Assembly: GCA_049610565.1 (NCBI GenBank) | Contig: JBMYZR010000006.1 | Location: forward strand, 3,531-67,530 | DNA: 64,000 nt | Origin: UBA8752 sp049610565 | GTDB taxonomy: Bacteria > Bacteroidota > Bacteroidia > Flavobacteriales_D > Sanyastnellaceae | Reading direction: 5' to 3' | Shown here: piece after piece, positions 9,903 through 18,775 of the stretch | Position numbering within the stretch: position 1 is the first letter of the stretch | Layout: each line of letters opens with the position of its first letter | Translations under genes and position numbers: made by a program | The notes under the pieces: generated by a model | Seen by the model: only the letters and a program-made list of their open reading frames with translations | Told to the model about the DNA's origin: nothing | The model's database searches: none

Positions 9903-12308
9903 ATGCGACATTTCGCTGCCCTTCTGACGGGCCTGCTTGCCCTCTCCAGCCTCACCCTGTCCGCCCAAGACTGTGACGGCGCCGACCACACCATCCTTGC
10001 TGGGAACTTTTACTACAGCCCGGCCAGCCTCACCATCACCGTCGGCGAGACCGTCGCGTGGATCAACGAAGGCGGAACCCATGACGTCAACGGCAACGTC
10101 AGCATGATCACCGGCGAACCGTTCGGCAACCCGGAGATTTTCTCCCTCCCGACCGTGACCGGAAATCCGGATGGCGTCTGCATGGGGGTCCACACCTTCA
10201 CCCTCCCGGGAGAGTACAACTACGACTGCAGCATCGGCCTCCACGCCGCCAACGGCATGATCGGCACGATCATCGTGGAAGAAGCTGTGGTTGAATCCGG
10301 ATGCAACGACGCCTTCGCCTGCAACTACGATGAAGCCGCCACCTCCGATGTCGACTGCCTCTACGACGACGGCGAACTTGACCTGTCCGATGGCATTTGG
10401 GTGATGGCCTCGGCCTTCCTCGACCCGGACCTCGGGTGTGCCATCGAGCCCTCTCAAGGCCTGCTCGTCCAAATGACCACCGATCCGAGCCAGCCCCTGA
10501 CCATTGCCGACACGGAAGAACTCAACGATTACATCAACGACATGGTGGACATGGGCCTGATCGATGCCATCAACGGCCTCCTCCTGACCTCCGCCTTCGA
10601 GAACGCGGTCTTTTCCTTCTGCGGAGGAGCCCTGAGCGGCGTTGCCGGACTGAATTCGATCGATGCCGATTGGGACGGATCCGTCTGGACCTTGCCCCTG
10701 CTGGGCTTCAACCTGGCACCCGCAGCAGAGATGATGGACGGATGCCCTGACCCGGCCGCCACCAACTTCGATCCGTGCGCCAACCCCGACCCGGCCACCT
10801 GCACCTACGAGAGCGGGTGCAATGACATGGCCGCCTGCAACTACGACGAAACGGCCACCTCCGATGCCGACTGCATCTACGTCGACACCCCCTACGACCT
10901 GAGCGACGGCGTGCTCGTGGGCATTCCCTTCGGCCAGTATGACCTCGACACGACGGCCACCTGCGCCGTCCAGCCCATCAACGACAACCCCGTCCAGATG
11001 AACCTCGAGGACGGCCAGGCCACCTTCATCGTCGACGACGCCGTCATCGCCTACTTCGACAACGCCGTGGCCGGCGGCCTCGTCAGCCAGGAAGACGCCG
11101 ATTTCTTCCTCAACCTCATGCAGAACGCCACCATGACCTTCTGCGGCGACACCATGGTCGCCACCCTGCCCGTCTTCGGCGAGGTCGTGAGCGGATGGAC
11201 CGGTTCGCACTGGATGATCACCCCGGTTGGATACTACATCGCCCCGATTTCCACCGTCCCGGTGGGCTGTGGCGATCCGGCCGCAGAGAACTTCGACCTC
11301 TGCGTGATCAACGACCCGACCGCCTGTGAATACGCCACCGAGGAGTGCAACGATCCGCTGGCCTGCAACTACGACGAGAACGCCACCAACGGTGCCGGTT
11401 GCAACTACTTCGACACCGAACTCTTCACCATCGGAGAGAACGACTTCGTGGATTTCGTGGACACCGAGCTCTGCGACGGATACGCCACCTACAACGATTT
11501 CCCGATCCCTCTCGGGCAGGACAGCACCGGCGGTCCGCTGTATTTCACCCTCTTCCCCGCGGTGGAGCAGGCCCTGATCGACAACGGACTGGAGCTGGCC
11601 GCACAGGACATCAACACCGTCTCCCTCAGCGTGTGTGACACGGTGATGAACTACAACTCCCTCGTGATCGGCGACGTCGACATGTACTGGGACGGCATGG
11701 GCTTCATCAACCCGATCTACGGATCCTACGTCGTGCCGGAAAGCAGCATTCCGCTCGAAGGCTGCCCCGACCCCGCCTCCTGCAACTGGAACCCCTGTAC
11801 GCACCCGTTCTACGGGGACGAGTGCACCTACGCCGTCGTCGGCACGATCGAAGGCGACAGCATCGTGGAGGCCGGCTCGACCGTCACCTTCACCGGCGTG
11901 GCGGCTGAGGGCAACAGTTTCGATTGGTACAGCGACTGCGAAGAGGTCGTGATCGACGGCAACACCATCACGGTCACCGGCACCGAGGACTGCGAGATCT
12001 GCTTCGAGGAAAGCGACGCGGACGGTTGCGAGGGCGAGACCTGCCTCAACCTCAGCATCGTCATGAGCGTCGGGGAAAATGGACAACTGCCGTGGCAGTT
12101 CATGCCCAACCCGGCGACCGACGCCCTGCGCGTGGTCTGGGGCGGCGACGCCACCGTCTTCGAGGTGGTCGACCTGAACGGACGCCGGGTCCACACCACC
12201 ACGGTGTACCGCGGCGTGACGACCCTCGACCTCTCCCACCTGCAGCCCGGCCTCTACCTGGCCGGACCGCAAGGCACGGAGCCCCAGCGCCTCGCCATCC
12301 AGCGCTGA
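9903..12308 (+). CDS. Secreted cupredoxin-domain protein with Cys-rich repeats and T9SS type A sorting domain
   Basis: An 801-residue exported protein. A signal peptide (residues 1-21, ending SLTLSAQ) precedes a plastocyanin-like domain (about 22-127) that keeps all four type 1 copper ligands: His60, Cys109, His114 and Met119, spaced C-x4-H-x4-M. The middle consists of repeats of the form CND-x3-ACNYDE and G-C-x-DPA-x3-F, alternating with beta-rich segments of about 130 residues. The C-terminus (MPNPATD, then VVDLNGRRV, LQPGLYL) is a type A T9SS sorting domain, so the protein should be anchored at the cell surface. Copper binding and electron transfer are inferred from ligand conservation; the partner is unknown. 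A good terminator follows at 12326-12353. Confidence 0.9.
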   Translation: MRHFAALLTGLLALSSLTLSAQDCDGADHTILAGNFYYSPASLTITVGETVAWINEGGTHDVNGNVSMITGEPFGNPEIFSLPTVTGNPDGVCMGVHTFTLPGEYNYDCSIGLHAANGMIGTIIVEEAVVESGCNDAFACNYDEAATSDVDCLYDDGELDLSDGIWVMASAFLDPDLGCAIEPSQGLLVQMTTDPSQPLTIADTEELNDYINDMVDMGLIDAINGLLLTSAFENAVFSFCGGALSGVAGLNSIDADWDGSVWTLPLLGFNLAPAAEMMDGCPDPAATNFDPCANPDPATCTYESGCNDMAACNYDETATSDADCIYVDTPYDLSDGVLVGIPFGQYDLDTTATCAVQPINDNPVQMNLEDGQATFIVDDAVIAYFDNAVAGGLVSQEDADFFLNLMQNATMTFCGDTMVATLPVFGEVVSGWTGSHWMITPVGYYIAPISTVPVGCGDPAAENFDLCVINDPTACEYATEECNDPLACNYDENATNGAGCNYFDTELFTIGENDFVDFVDTELCDGYATYNDFPIPLGQDSTGGPLYFTLFPAVEQALIDNGLELAAQDINTVSLSVCDTVMNYNSLVIGDVDMYWDGMGFINPIYGSYVVPESSIPLEGCPDPASCNWNPCTHPFYGDECTYAVVGTIEGDSIVEAGSTVTFTGVAAEGNSFDWYSDCEEVVIDGNTITVTGTEDCEICFEESDADGCEGETCLNLSIVMSVGENGQLPWQFMPNPATDALRVVWGGDATVFEVVDLNGRRVHTTTVYRGVTTLDLSHLQPGLYLAGPQGTEPQRLAIQR

Positions 12309-12325
12309 GGCTGAACGACCCTGAG

Positions 12326-12353
12326 AAAAGGCCCGCCCCGCGCGGGCCTTTTT
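12326..12353 (+). terminator. Rho-independent terminator after the cupredoxin protein gene
   Basis: GGCCCGC (12330-12336) pairs with GCGGGCC (12342-12348), flanked by AAAA on the left and TTTTT on the right. It lies 18 bases after the stop codon at 12308. Confidence 0.82.
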
Positions 12354-12370
12354 CTTGAACTTCCGTCCAC

Positions 12371-14875
12371 ATGATTCGCCATATGCCTGGCTGGAGCACC
12401 CCCGCTCGGGTGCTCGCCCTCCTTTTCATTCTGCTCTCCGGTCCGGCTTTCTCGCAAGCCCCAACGGGTCGCATCACCGGCACCGTCCTCGACGCTGAAG
12501 CGCGGTTCCCCCTGCCCGGGGCCACCGTCCAGCTTCTGACATCCGAGGCCGCACCCACCGCCACCGACATGAACGGGGGCTTCGCCTTTGACGTTCCCGT
12601 GGGCCGACACCAACTCCGCGTGAGCTTCATGGGTTATGCCGTCCGCACCCTCGACGGGGTGGTCGTCAACTCCGGCCGGCCCACCGTGCTCGAAGTCGAA
12701 CTGTCTGAGAGCGTGGTGGCCATGCAGGCCGCAGAAGTCACCGCCACCAAAGAAGGCGAGGTCCTCAACGAGATGGCCACCGTCTCCGCTCGCGCCTTCA
12801 CCGTGGAAGAGACCGACCGCTACGCGGGATCCCGCGGCGACCCGGCGCGGATGGCCAGCAACTTCGCCGGCGTCCAAGGCGCAGACGACTCCCGCAACGA
12901 CATCGTCGTCCGAGGCAACAGCCCGGCCGGCGTCCTCTGGCGCGTCGAAGGGGTGGACCTGCCCAATCCCAATCACTTCAGCGTGCCGGGTTCCGGCGGG
13001 GGGCCGGTGGCCATTGTCAACAACAAAACCCTGGCGAACTCGGACTTCTTCACCGCGGCCTTTCCCGCAGAGTTTGGCAACTCCACCGCTGCCGTCTTCG
13101 ACCTGCGCCTGCGCAACGGCAACCAGGAAGACTGGCAGGCCAGTGCCCAGCTTGGGTTCCTCGGCACCGAAGCCATCGTGGAGGGACCGCTCAACCGCGA
13201 AAAACGGTCGAGCATGCTCCTCAATTACCGCTACTCCACCGCGGTCATCTTCAACCAACTCGGCATCGACATCGGCACCAGCGCCGTACCCTACTACCAA
13301 GACGGAAGTTTCCGTTTCCATTTCCCTCAAAAAAATGGCGGCGCGCTCGCCCTCTGGGGCCTTGGCGGAAAGTCGAGCGTGGACATCGTCATCAGCGACC
13401 AGGTGGCCCCGGAACGCAACATCTACGGCGACAACGACCGCGATCAATATTTCCGCACCGGCATGGGCATGGCCGGCGCGACCTACACCCTGCCCATCAA
13501 CAAGAAGACCTACGTCAAAGCCACGCTGGCCGCCAGCCGGGACCGCCAGTACTCCAACCATGATCTGGTGTACCGCGAATTGGAAGTACCGCCCGTCGTC
13601 GCCGACTCGGCCTACCGATTGGACAGCATCGTGCCCTTCATGGCGTACGACTTCAACCACGACCGGCTGGCCCTGGCCGTCCATGCCAACCGCAAATTGA
13701 ACCCCATCGCCGGGGGGCCGGCCACCCTGCGCTTCGGGGTCAACGCCGACCTGACGCGCTGGACCTTTCTCGACAGCATCCGTTCCCTTCCGCAGGACCC
13801 CGACAGCCCGTTGGGCGACTGGGGCACGCGATGGGACGCCTCCATGAACAGCGTGTTGGTCCAGCCGTTTGCCCAACTCAAGCTGCGGCCTTCAGAACCG
13901 TGGACCGTCAACGTCGGCCTCCACGCCCAATTCGACCAGCGCTCCGGCGCCGCGTCCTACGCGGAACCCCGACTCGGCCTGCAATACATCAGCCCCGGCG
14001 GCACGGTGTGGTCGGCGGGATCCGGCCTGCATTCCCAGACCCAGGCCCCCTACCTCTACGCCAGCAGCATCGGCGCCGATCCCGACAACCCCGGCGCCCT
14101 GCTCATGCCCAACCAGACCATGGGCTTCACCCGCAGCTGGCACAACGTCATCGGCTTCGCCCGCTCCTTGTCGGCCAATTGGTCGCTCAAGCTCGAGGCC
14201 TACCACCAGCACCTCTTTGACATCCCGATCGCCGACGCGTCCGACCCCGCGTGGGGCGCTCTCAACGGGAGCTATTCCCTGGTCAATGCGGGCAGCAGCT
14301 TCAGCCGCCTCTTCCCCGGGCGTCTGGTCAACGAAGGCGTGGCCCGCAACATCGGCATGGAAGCCACCGTCTCCCGGGCCTTCCGCGACGGCTGGTTCGT
14401 CCTGCTGACCGGCTCCGTCTTCGACGCGCAATTCCAAGGCGCCGACGGGGTCTGGCGCAACACCGACTACAACGGCCAGTACGCCTTCAACGCGCTGGGG
14501 AGCCGCGAATGGCGCTTGAACGAAAGCGGCCTGTCGCTGGTCACCGGTGCCAAGTGCACCATGGTCGGCGGCCGGTGGTACGGACCCGTCGACATCGCGG
14601 CGTCCAACCAGCTTCGCGAAATCATCTACGAGGACACCCAGCGGAACACCCTGCAATTCAAGGACTACTTCCGCCTCGACCTGAAGACCAACCTGACCTG
14701 GAACCGGCCCACCGCCACCCACGAATTGGGCATCGATTTCGTGAACGTATTGGGAACACAAAACGTGTTGAAATTGACCTACGCACCCGATGAAGGGGGA
14801 AGCCCTGAGGACAGCATCCGGGAGGAATATCAACTCGGCTTCCTGCCCATCTTCTTCTACCGCGTCGACCTCTGA
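12371..14875 (+). CDS. TonB-dependent outer-membrane receptor with carboxypeptidase-regulatory-like N-domain
   Basis: An 834-residue outer-membrane receptor. A signal peptide covers about residues 1-32 (ending PAFSQA). A carboxypeptidase-regulatory-like domain follows (GRITGTVLDAEA, then MNGGFAFDVPVG, VSFMGYAV). The plug lies at about 125-250, with DIVVRGNSPAGVLWRVEGVD and FPAEFGNS. The rest is a 22-strand-type beta-barrel. Receptors of this class import large or scarce substrates using the proton-motive force through TonB-ExbBD. There is no SusD partner. The next gene, a secreted esterase, begins 4 bases after the stop, so the pair is probably one operon and the esterase product is a candidate ligand (inference). 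Confidence 0.9.
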   Translation: MIRHMPGWSTPARVLALLFILLSGPAFSQAPTGRITGTVLDAEARFPLPGATVQLLTSEAAPTATDMNGGFAFDVPVGRHQLRVSFMGYAVRTLDGVVVNSGRPTVLEVELSESVVAMQAAEVTATKEGEVLNEMATVSARAFTVEETDRYAGSRGDPARMASNFAGVQGADDSRNDIVVRGNSPAGVLWRVEGVDLPNPNHFSVPGSGGGPVAIVNNKTLANSDFFTAAFPAEFGNSTAAVFDLRLRNGNQEDWQASAQLGFLGTEAIVEGPLNREKRSSMLLNYRYSTAVIFNQLGIDIGTSAVPYYQDGSFRFHFPQKNGGALALWGLGGKSSVDIVISDQVAPERNIYGDNDRDQYFRTGMGMAGATYTLPINKKTYVKATLAASRDRQYSNHDLVYRELEVPPVVADSAYRLDSIVPFMAYDFNHDRLALAVHANRKLNPIAGGPATLRFGVNADLTRWTFLDSIRSLPQDPDSPLGDWGTRWDASMNSVLVQPFAQLKLRPSEPWTVNVGLHAQFDQRSGAASYAEPRLGLQYISPGGTVWSAGSGLHSQTQAPYLYASSIGADPDNPGALLMPNQTMGFTRSWHNVIGFARSLSANWSLKLEAYHQHLFDIPIADASDPAWGALNGSYSLVNAGSSFSRLFPGRLVNEGVARNIGMEATVSRAFRDGWFVLLTGSVFDAQFQGADGVWRNTDYNGQYAFNALGSREWRLNESGLSLVTGAKCTMVGGRWYGPVDIAASNQLREIIYEDTQRNTLQFKDYFRLDLKTNLTWNRPTATHELGIDFVNVLGTQNVLKLTYAPDEGGSPEDSIREEYQLGFLPIFFYRVDL

Positions 14876-14879
14876 TTCA

Positions 14880-16385
14880 ATGCGTTATACGCTGTTGTCC
14901 TTCCTGCTCCTGCCCGGTCTGCTTCGCGCCCAATGCGACGGCACCGAGGTCATCGTCCACACCTTCAGCGGCATTGCCGCCTGGGACCTCGAATGGTCCC
15001 TCGTCGATGGCAACGGGGACGCACTCGCAGACTACGCGTGGACCGACAACCTGGTCACCACCGCGGACACCGTCTGCGTGACGACCGACTGCGCAACGCT
15101 CGTGGCCGAATCCGATGGCGGCGACGGCTGGTGGATCACCGCCTCGGTCGACATCGAGGTCAACGGGGTCCTGCAGGACATCGCCTTCACCGAGGGCGAA
15201 CTGGGCTTCTTCCCCGTCGCCGGCTTGCCCGCCGAATGCACGGACCAATTGACGGGCTGCCTCGATCCGGACGCCGTCAACTTCACGCCTGGCGCGGTCA
15301 CGGACGACGGTTCGTGCGACTACCTGAGCGTGTTTGACTGGGAGGGCCAGGACCGCGAGTACATCCTGCACCTGCCGCCGGGCCTCGGACCGGGTGCCCC
15401 GCTGCTGTTCTGCCTGCACGGGCTGAGCGGCACCGCCGAGGGCATGCGCCGGGCCACGCGGCTCCACCACATCGCCGATACAGCGGGCTTCGGCGTGGTC
15501 TGGCCCCAAGGGGAGATCTGGAACTGGGACGGCGCCCTGCTGCCCTATTGGAACGCCAACCTCTTCCTGACGCCGGACGACGACATCGGCTTCCTGACCG
15601 CGCTGGCCGAACACCTGCAGGCAGAACACGGATTCGACCCGGGTTGCACTTATGCGAGCGGCGCCAGCAACGGCGGCATGATGAGCTACACCCTCGTCTG
15701 CGAGCGGCCGGACGTCTGGCGCGCCATGGGCACCGTCGGCGGCGTCATGAGCGCCCACGAACAGGACAACGGCACGGTGGGACCACCCCGGCCCGTCTTC
15801 CACCTGCACGGCACGATGGACTTCGCCATGCCGTACTCTGCCTACGAAGGCGGTGGCGGACCGTGGACCGGCGGCTGGGGCGTCTGGGAGATGATGGAAT
15901 TCTGGGCCGGCGAACACGGTCACACCGCTGTGGACTCCGTCGTCTGGGCCGACGAGATTCCGCTGCCCGAGGACACGCTGACCGAGACGCGGTTCACGTG
16001 GTCGGGCGGACCGGGCGGACCCGTGGTCCACCACCGGGTGGAAAACGGAGGCCACGACTGGTGGGGCGACTACGGCGACCCCTCCGAAGTGGACGCCAGC
16101 GCCCTGCTGTGGGACTTCTTTCGCGGGGTCTGTGCCACGTCGACCGGCCTGACCGAATCCAGCCCCGCCCCGGCGTGGACCGTGGCCCCCAACCCCGCCG
16201 CCGGTGCAGTCCGCCTCGGGCACCTGCCCGCCGGCACGCCCTGCACCCTGCGCGACGCGCTGGGCCGCGTCCTCCACCGCGCCACACCCGACGCAACGGG
16301 CTGGCTCAGTCTGGACGGCGTGCCGCCGGGCCTCCATTGGCTCACTCCCGATGGACACCCGACCCGCCGGCTGGTCGTGCGTTGA
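14880..16385 (+). CDS. Secreted PHB-depolymerase/feruloyl-esterase-like hydrolase with T9SS type A sorting domain
   Basis: 501 residues starting at MRYTLLSFLLLP, whose ATG lies 4 bases after the TonB receptor stop. A signal peptide ends near Ala17. An N-terminal beta domain ends in one GCLDPDAVNF/DDGSCDY repeat (residues 127-148). The alpha/beta hydrolase domain (about 155-425) matches the LpqC/PHB depolymerase family: LHGLSGTAEGM as oxyanion region, nucleophile Ser263 in GASNGG, Asp314 in HGTMD and His392 in NGGHDWWG. The C-terminal 75 residues (APNPAAG, then LRDALGRVL, VPPGLHWL) are a type A T9SS sorting domain. Family members cleave polyhydroxyalkanoates, acetyl-xylan or feruloyl esters; the substrate here is not determinable. 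Coupling to the upstream receptor suggests surface hydrolysis followed by uptake. Confidence 0.9.
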   Translation: MRYTLLSFLLLPGLLRAQCDGTEVIVHTFSGIAAWDLEWSLVDGNGDALADYAWTDNLVTTADTVCVTTDCATLVAESDGGDGWWITASVDIEVNGVLQDIAFTEGELGFFPVAGLPAECTDQLTGCLDPDAVNFTPGAVTDDGSCDYLSVFDWEGQDREYILHLPPGLGPGAPLLFCLHGLSGTAEGMRRATRLHHIADTAGFGVVWPQGEIWNWDGALLPYWNANLFLTPDDDIGFLTALAEHLQAEHGFDPGCTYASGASNGGMMSYTLVCERPDVWRAMGTVGGVMSAHEQDNGTVGPPRPVFHLHGTMDFAMPYSAYEGGGGPWTGGWGVWEMMEFWAGEHGHTAVDSVVWADEIPLPEDTLTETRFTWSGGPGGPVVHHRVENGGHDWWGDYGDPSEVDASALLWDFFRGVCATSTGLTESSPAPAWTVAPNPAAGAVRLGHLPAGTPCTLRDALGRVLHRATPDATGWLSLDGVPPGLHWLTPDGHPTRRLVVR

Positions 16386-16394
16386 CCAAGCCGC

Positions 16395-17477
16395 TCAGCC
16401 GAGGGCGTCGGCGAGCATCCGGTGGAATTGGTGCACCCCCTGCTCCATGGTGGGTGAAAACCGGCCCGTCGTGTAGCCGCGGGAGCGGATGCCGCGTTGC
16501 ACGGATTCCACCACCTCCTCGTCTTCGTGTTCGACCGTGTCGAGGTCTCCGCCGGCGCCCTGCCCGAGCAGGTCGGGGGCGTGGACGAAGGACTGGAACC
16601 GGACGCGGGTGCGGTTCACCGACAGCGGCTCGACCACATTGACCGACAGCCCCCACGGATAGAAGTTGAACATCAGGTTCGGGAAGAGCCAGAAGTAGTA
16701 GGCCGCGATGGCCCGGCCGTGATCCACGTGCCCCTCCGGCAGGGCGAAGACGTCCTCGCCGTCGCGGGCCTCGGCAATCTGGAGGTTGCCGTGGTCGAAC
16801 AGCACCGTCTCGTACCGGTCGAAATCGACCACCGCGTTGAGGTCCTGGTGGACGAAGGGGATGTGGAACCCTTCGAGGTAATTGTCACAGTACAGCGCCC
16901 AATGCGCCTCGATCAGGAACGTCCGGTCCCGCGAAGGGTCGTGGCGGAAGTCCTCCACCGGCAGGAACCCGATGCGCTCCTCCATCGCCGCCAACACCGC
17001 CTCCGCGCCATGGGCGGGATCGAGCCCGGCAAAGAGGTGGCCCCGCCAATCGTGCAGGGGAAAGCGGTGCAGGTCATCGCAGGGGCGAGGGAATCCTTCC
17101 GCCTCCTCGAACCGGGGCATGGATTGGAACCGGCCGTCCAGCCCAAACCGGCGGCCGTGGTAGCCGCAGACCAGTTGTCGGGGGCAGCCCGCCTCGTGGA
17201 CGAGCAGGTTGCCGCGGTGCGTGCAGACATTGGACAGGCACCGCACCCCGTCGCCGTCCCGGGACAGCAGCAAAGGTTCGTCGACGGCTCCCGGCAGGAG
17301 CGTGATGGGCGCCACGGCCCCCGCCTGGGGAACGAGGGTTCGCGCATCCCCCAGCCATTGCCAGCTGCGGGCAAACGCGCGGTCGAGCAGCGCATCGAAC
17401 ACCTCGTGGCTCCGGTAAAAGCTGCCGGGCAGGGTCTCGGCCTGGCGGATGTCGGGATGGATGCGGTAAGGCGTCAT
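16395..17477 (-). CDS. Rieske non-heme iron oxygenase, alpha subunit
   Basis: A 360-residue aromatic-ring-hydroxylating/choline-monooxygenase-type oxygenase. The N-terminal Rieske domain has the cluster ligands Cys85, His87, Cys104 and His107 (CTH, then CGYHG). The C-terminal catalytic domain carries the mononuclear iron triad His205 and His210 (DNYLEGFHIPFVH) and probably Asp319. It ends with the family-typical VQRGIRSRGYTTGRFSP. Known members hydroxylate aromatics or demethylate and oxidise quaternary amines such as choline, carnitine or betaines, with electrons from a separate reductase, which is not in this window. The start overlaps the stop of the upstream APC permease by 4 bases (ATGA), so co-translation is likely and the permease may import its substrate (inference). 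Confidence 0.92.
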   Translation of the reverse strand: MTPYRIHPDIRQAETLPGSFYRSHEVFDALLDRAFARSWQWLGDARTLVPQAGAVAPITLLPGAVDEPLLLSRDGDGVRCLSNVCTHRGNLLVHEAGCPRQLVCGYHGRRFGLDGRFQSMPRFEEAEGFPRPCDDLHRFPLHDWRGHLFAGLDPAHGAEAVLAAMEERIGFLPVEDFRHDPSRDRTFLIEAHWALYCDNYLEGFHIPFVHQDLNAVVDFDRYETVLFDHGNLQIAEARDGEDVFALPEGHVDHGRAIAAYYFWLFPNLMFNFYPWGLSVNVVEPLSVNRTRVRFQSFVHAPDLLGQGAGGDLDTVEHEDEEVVESVQRGIRSRGYTTGRFSPTMEQGVHQFHRMLADALG

Positions 17478-18775
17478 GTGCGTGGCGTTCGGGCGCGCAG
17501 GAGGTACAGGACGATGCCGACCCCGAGCAGGGCCAAGCCGTAGGCGACGACCTCCGCACCGCATCCGAAAATAACCCAGCCACAAAAGAGCGCGCAGACC
17601 CCCGCCAAGGCACGGATGCCACCAGGCACCCGGTCACCGGATCGCGCGCAGAGCAGAAAGAGGCTGACCGCCGAGAGCAAAAAAGGAACCAGCGTCGACA
17701 ACGTCGACAGCGTCATCATGAACGTGAAGGTGGAGACCAGCGAGTCGGAGAAGTTGAGCAGAAGGACCACCGAGGCCAGCAGGCTCGACAGCGCGATGCC
17801 AACCAGCGGTGCACCAAACCGGTTCGTCCGGCCGAACACACCGGGAAACAACCCGTCCGCTGCCACCGCCGCCGGGAATTGCCCCTGGATGAGGATCCAG
17901 CCGTTCAAGGCGCCGAACGTGGCGAGCACCGCCACGACGGCCATCGCATCGCGGCCGGCAGCGCCAAGGAAGGTGGAGGCCGACTCGGCGAACGGCGCGG
18001 GCGAATCCATCAGCCCTTCCGGCGGCACCGTGCCCATGACCACGACGGAACAGCCCACGTAAAGGACCACCGTCAGGGCGGTGCCCATCACGCTGGCGCG
18101 GCCCATGTTGCGCTCGGGATTCCGGATGCGGTGGCTGGCGATGGCCGCCGACTCCACACCGAGAAAGGCAAACAGGGCCAGGGTCGTCGCGGCCGTGATC
18201 GCACCAAACGCCCCCTCACCCGTTTGGCCGGCCGCCATGAGCCACTCCCACCGGATGTGGCCCCAACCGACTGCGATCAGCAGCAAGAGCGGCACCACCT
18301 TGAGCACCACCGTCACCCCCTGCAGCGCAGCCACCTGACGGAGGGGCAAGGCGTTGAAGGCGGTCACGCTCCACAGCAACCCCAAGCCGGTCAGCGCCCC
18401 CAGCAGAGGCTCGGACGCGAGGGCGGGAAAGAACACCGAGAGGTAGCCGACGCAGGCCACGGCGATGGCCGCATTGGTGCACCAGATCGACACCCAGTAG
18501 CCCCAGGCCACCACGAACCCCAGCCGATCGCCCATCGCCGCGCGGACATAGGCGTAGGGCCCACCCGGCGCATGCGGCATGACGCGGCCGAGGCTCCGGA
18601 ACAAGGCCGCGAGCAGCATCGCCCCCATGGAGGCGCACGCCCATCCGACCAGACCGTACACGCCGAACACCGCCATCGATGCGGGCAGCAGGAAAATGCC
18701 CGAGCCGATCATGTTGCCCGTCACCAGCGCCGCGCCCGACCACGGGCCGAGCGTCGCGTCACCGCCGTTCAACAC
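17474..18775 (-). CDS. APC superfamily amino-acid/amine permease
   Basis: 433 residues and about 12 membrane segments. The first helix begins TGNMIGSGIFLLPASM, the substrate-binding GSG signature of the APC family, most like the AdiC/YjeH branch. A GTG start at 18775 is required because the first ATG falls inside helix 1. That GTG overlaps the stop of the upstream YARHG gene by 7 bases, while its own stop overlaps the Rieske gene by 4 bases. The permease therefore sits between the two in one operon. Transport of amino acids, amines or quaternary amino compounds is known for the family; pairing with a Rieske oxygenase points to an amine or betaine-like substrate (inference). Confidence 0.9.
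   Translation of the reverse strand: MLNGGDATLGPWSGAALVTGNMIGSGIFLLPASMAVFGVYGLVGWACASMGAMLLAALFRSLGRVMPHAPGGPYAYVRAAMGDRLGFVVAWGYWVSIWCTNAAIAVACVGYLSVFFPALASEPLLGALTGLGLLWSVTAFNALPLRQVAALQGVTVVLKVVPLLLLIAVGWGHIRWEWLMAAGQTGEGAFGAITAATTLALFAFLGVESAAIASHRIRNPERNMGRASVMGTALTVVLYVGCSVVVMGTVPPEGLMDSPAPFAESASTFLGAAGRDAMAVVAVLATFGALNGWILIQGQFPAAVAADGLFPGVFGRTNRFGAPLVGIALSSLLASVVLLLNFSDSLVSTFTFMMTLSTLSTLVPFLLSAVSLFLLCARSGDRVPGGIRALAGVCALFCGWVIFGCGAEVVAYGLALLGVGIVLYLLRARTPRT

Noticed and set aside
8133..12272. A 1379-codon open frame antisense to the SulP and cupredoxin genes
   Set aside because: It runs against two proteins with clear families and has the repetitive Gly/Val/Asp/His composition expected when GC-rich codons are read backwards.
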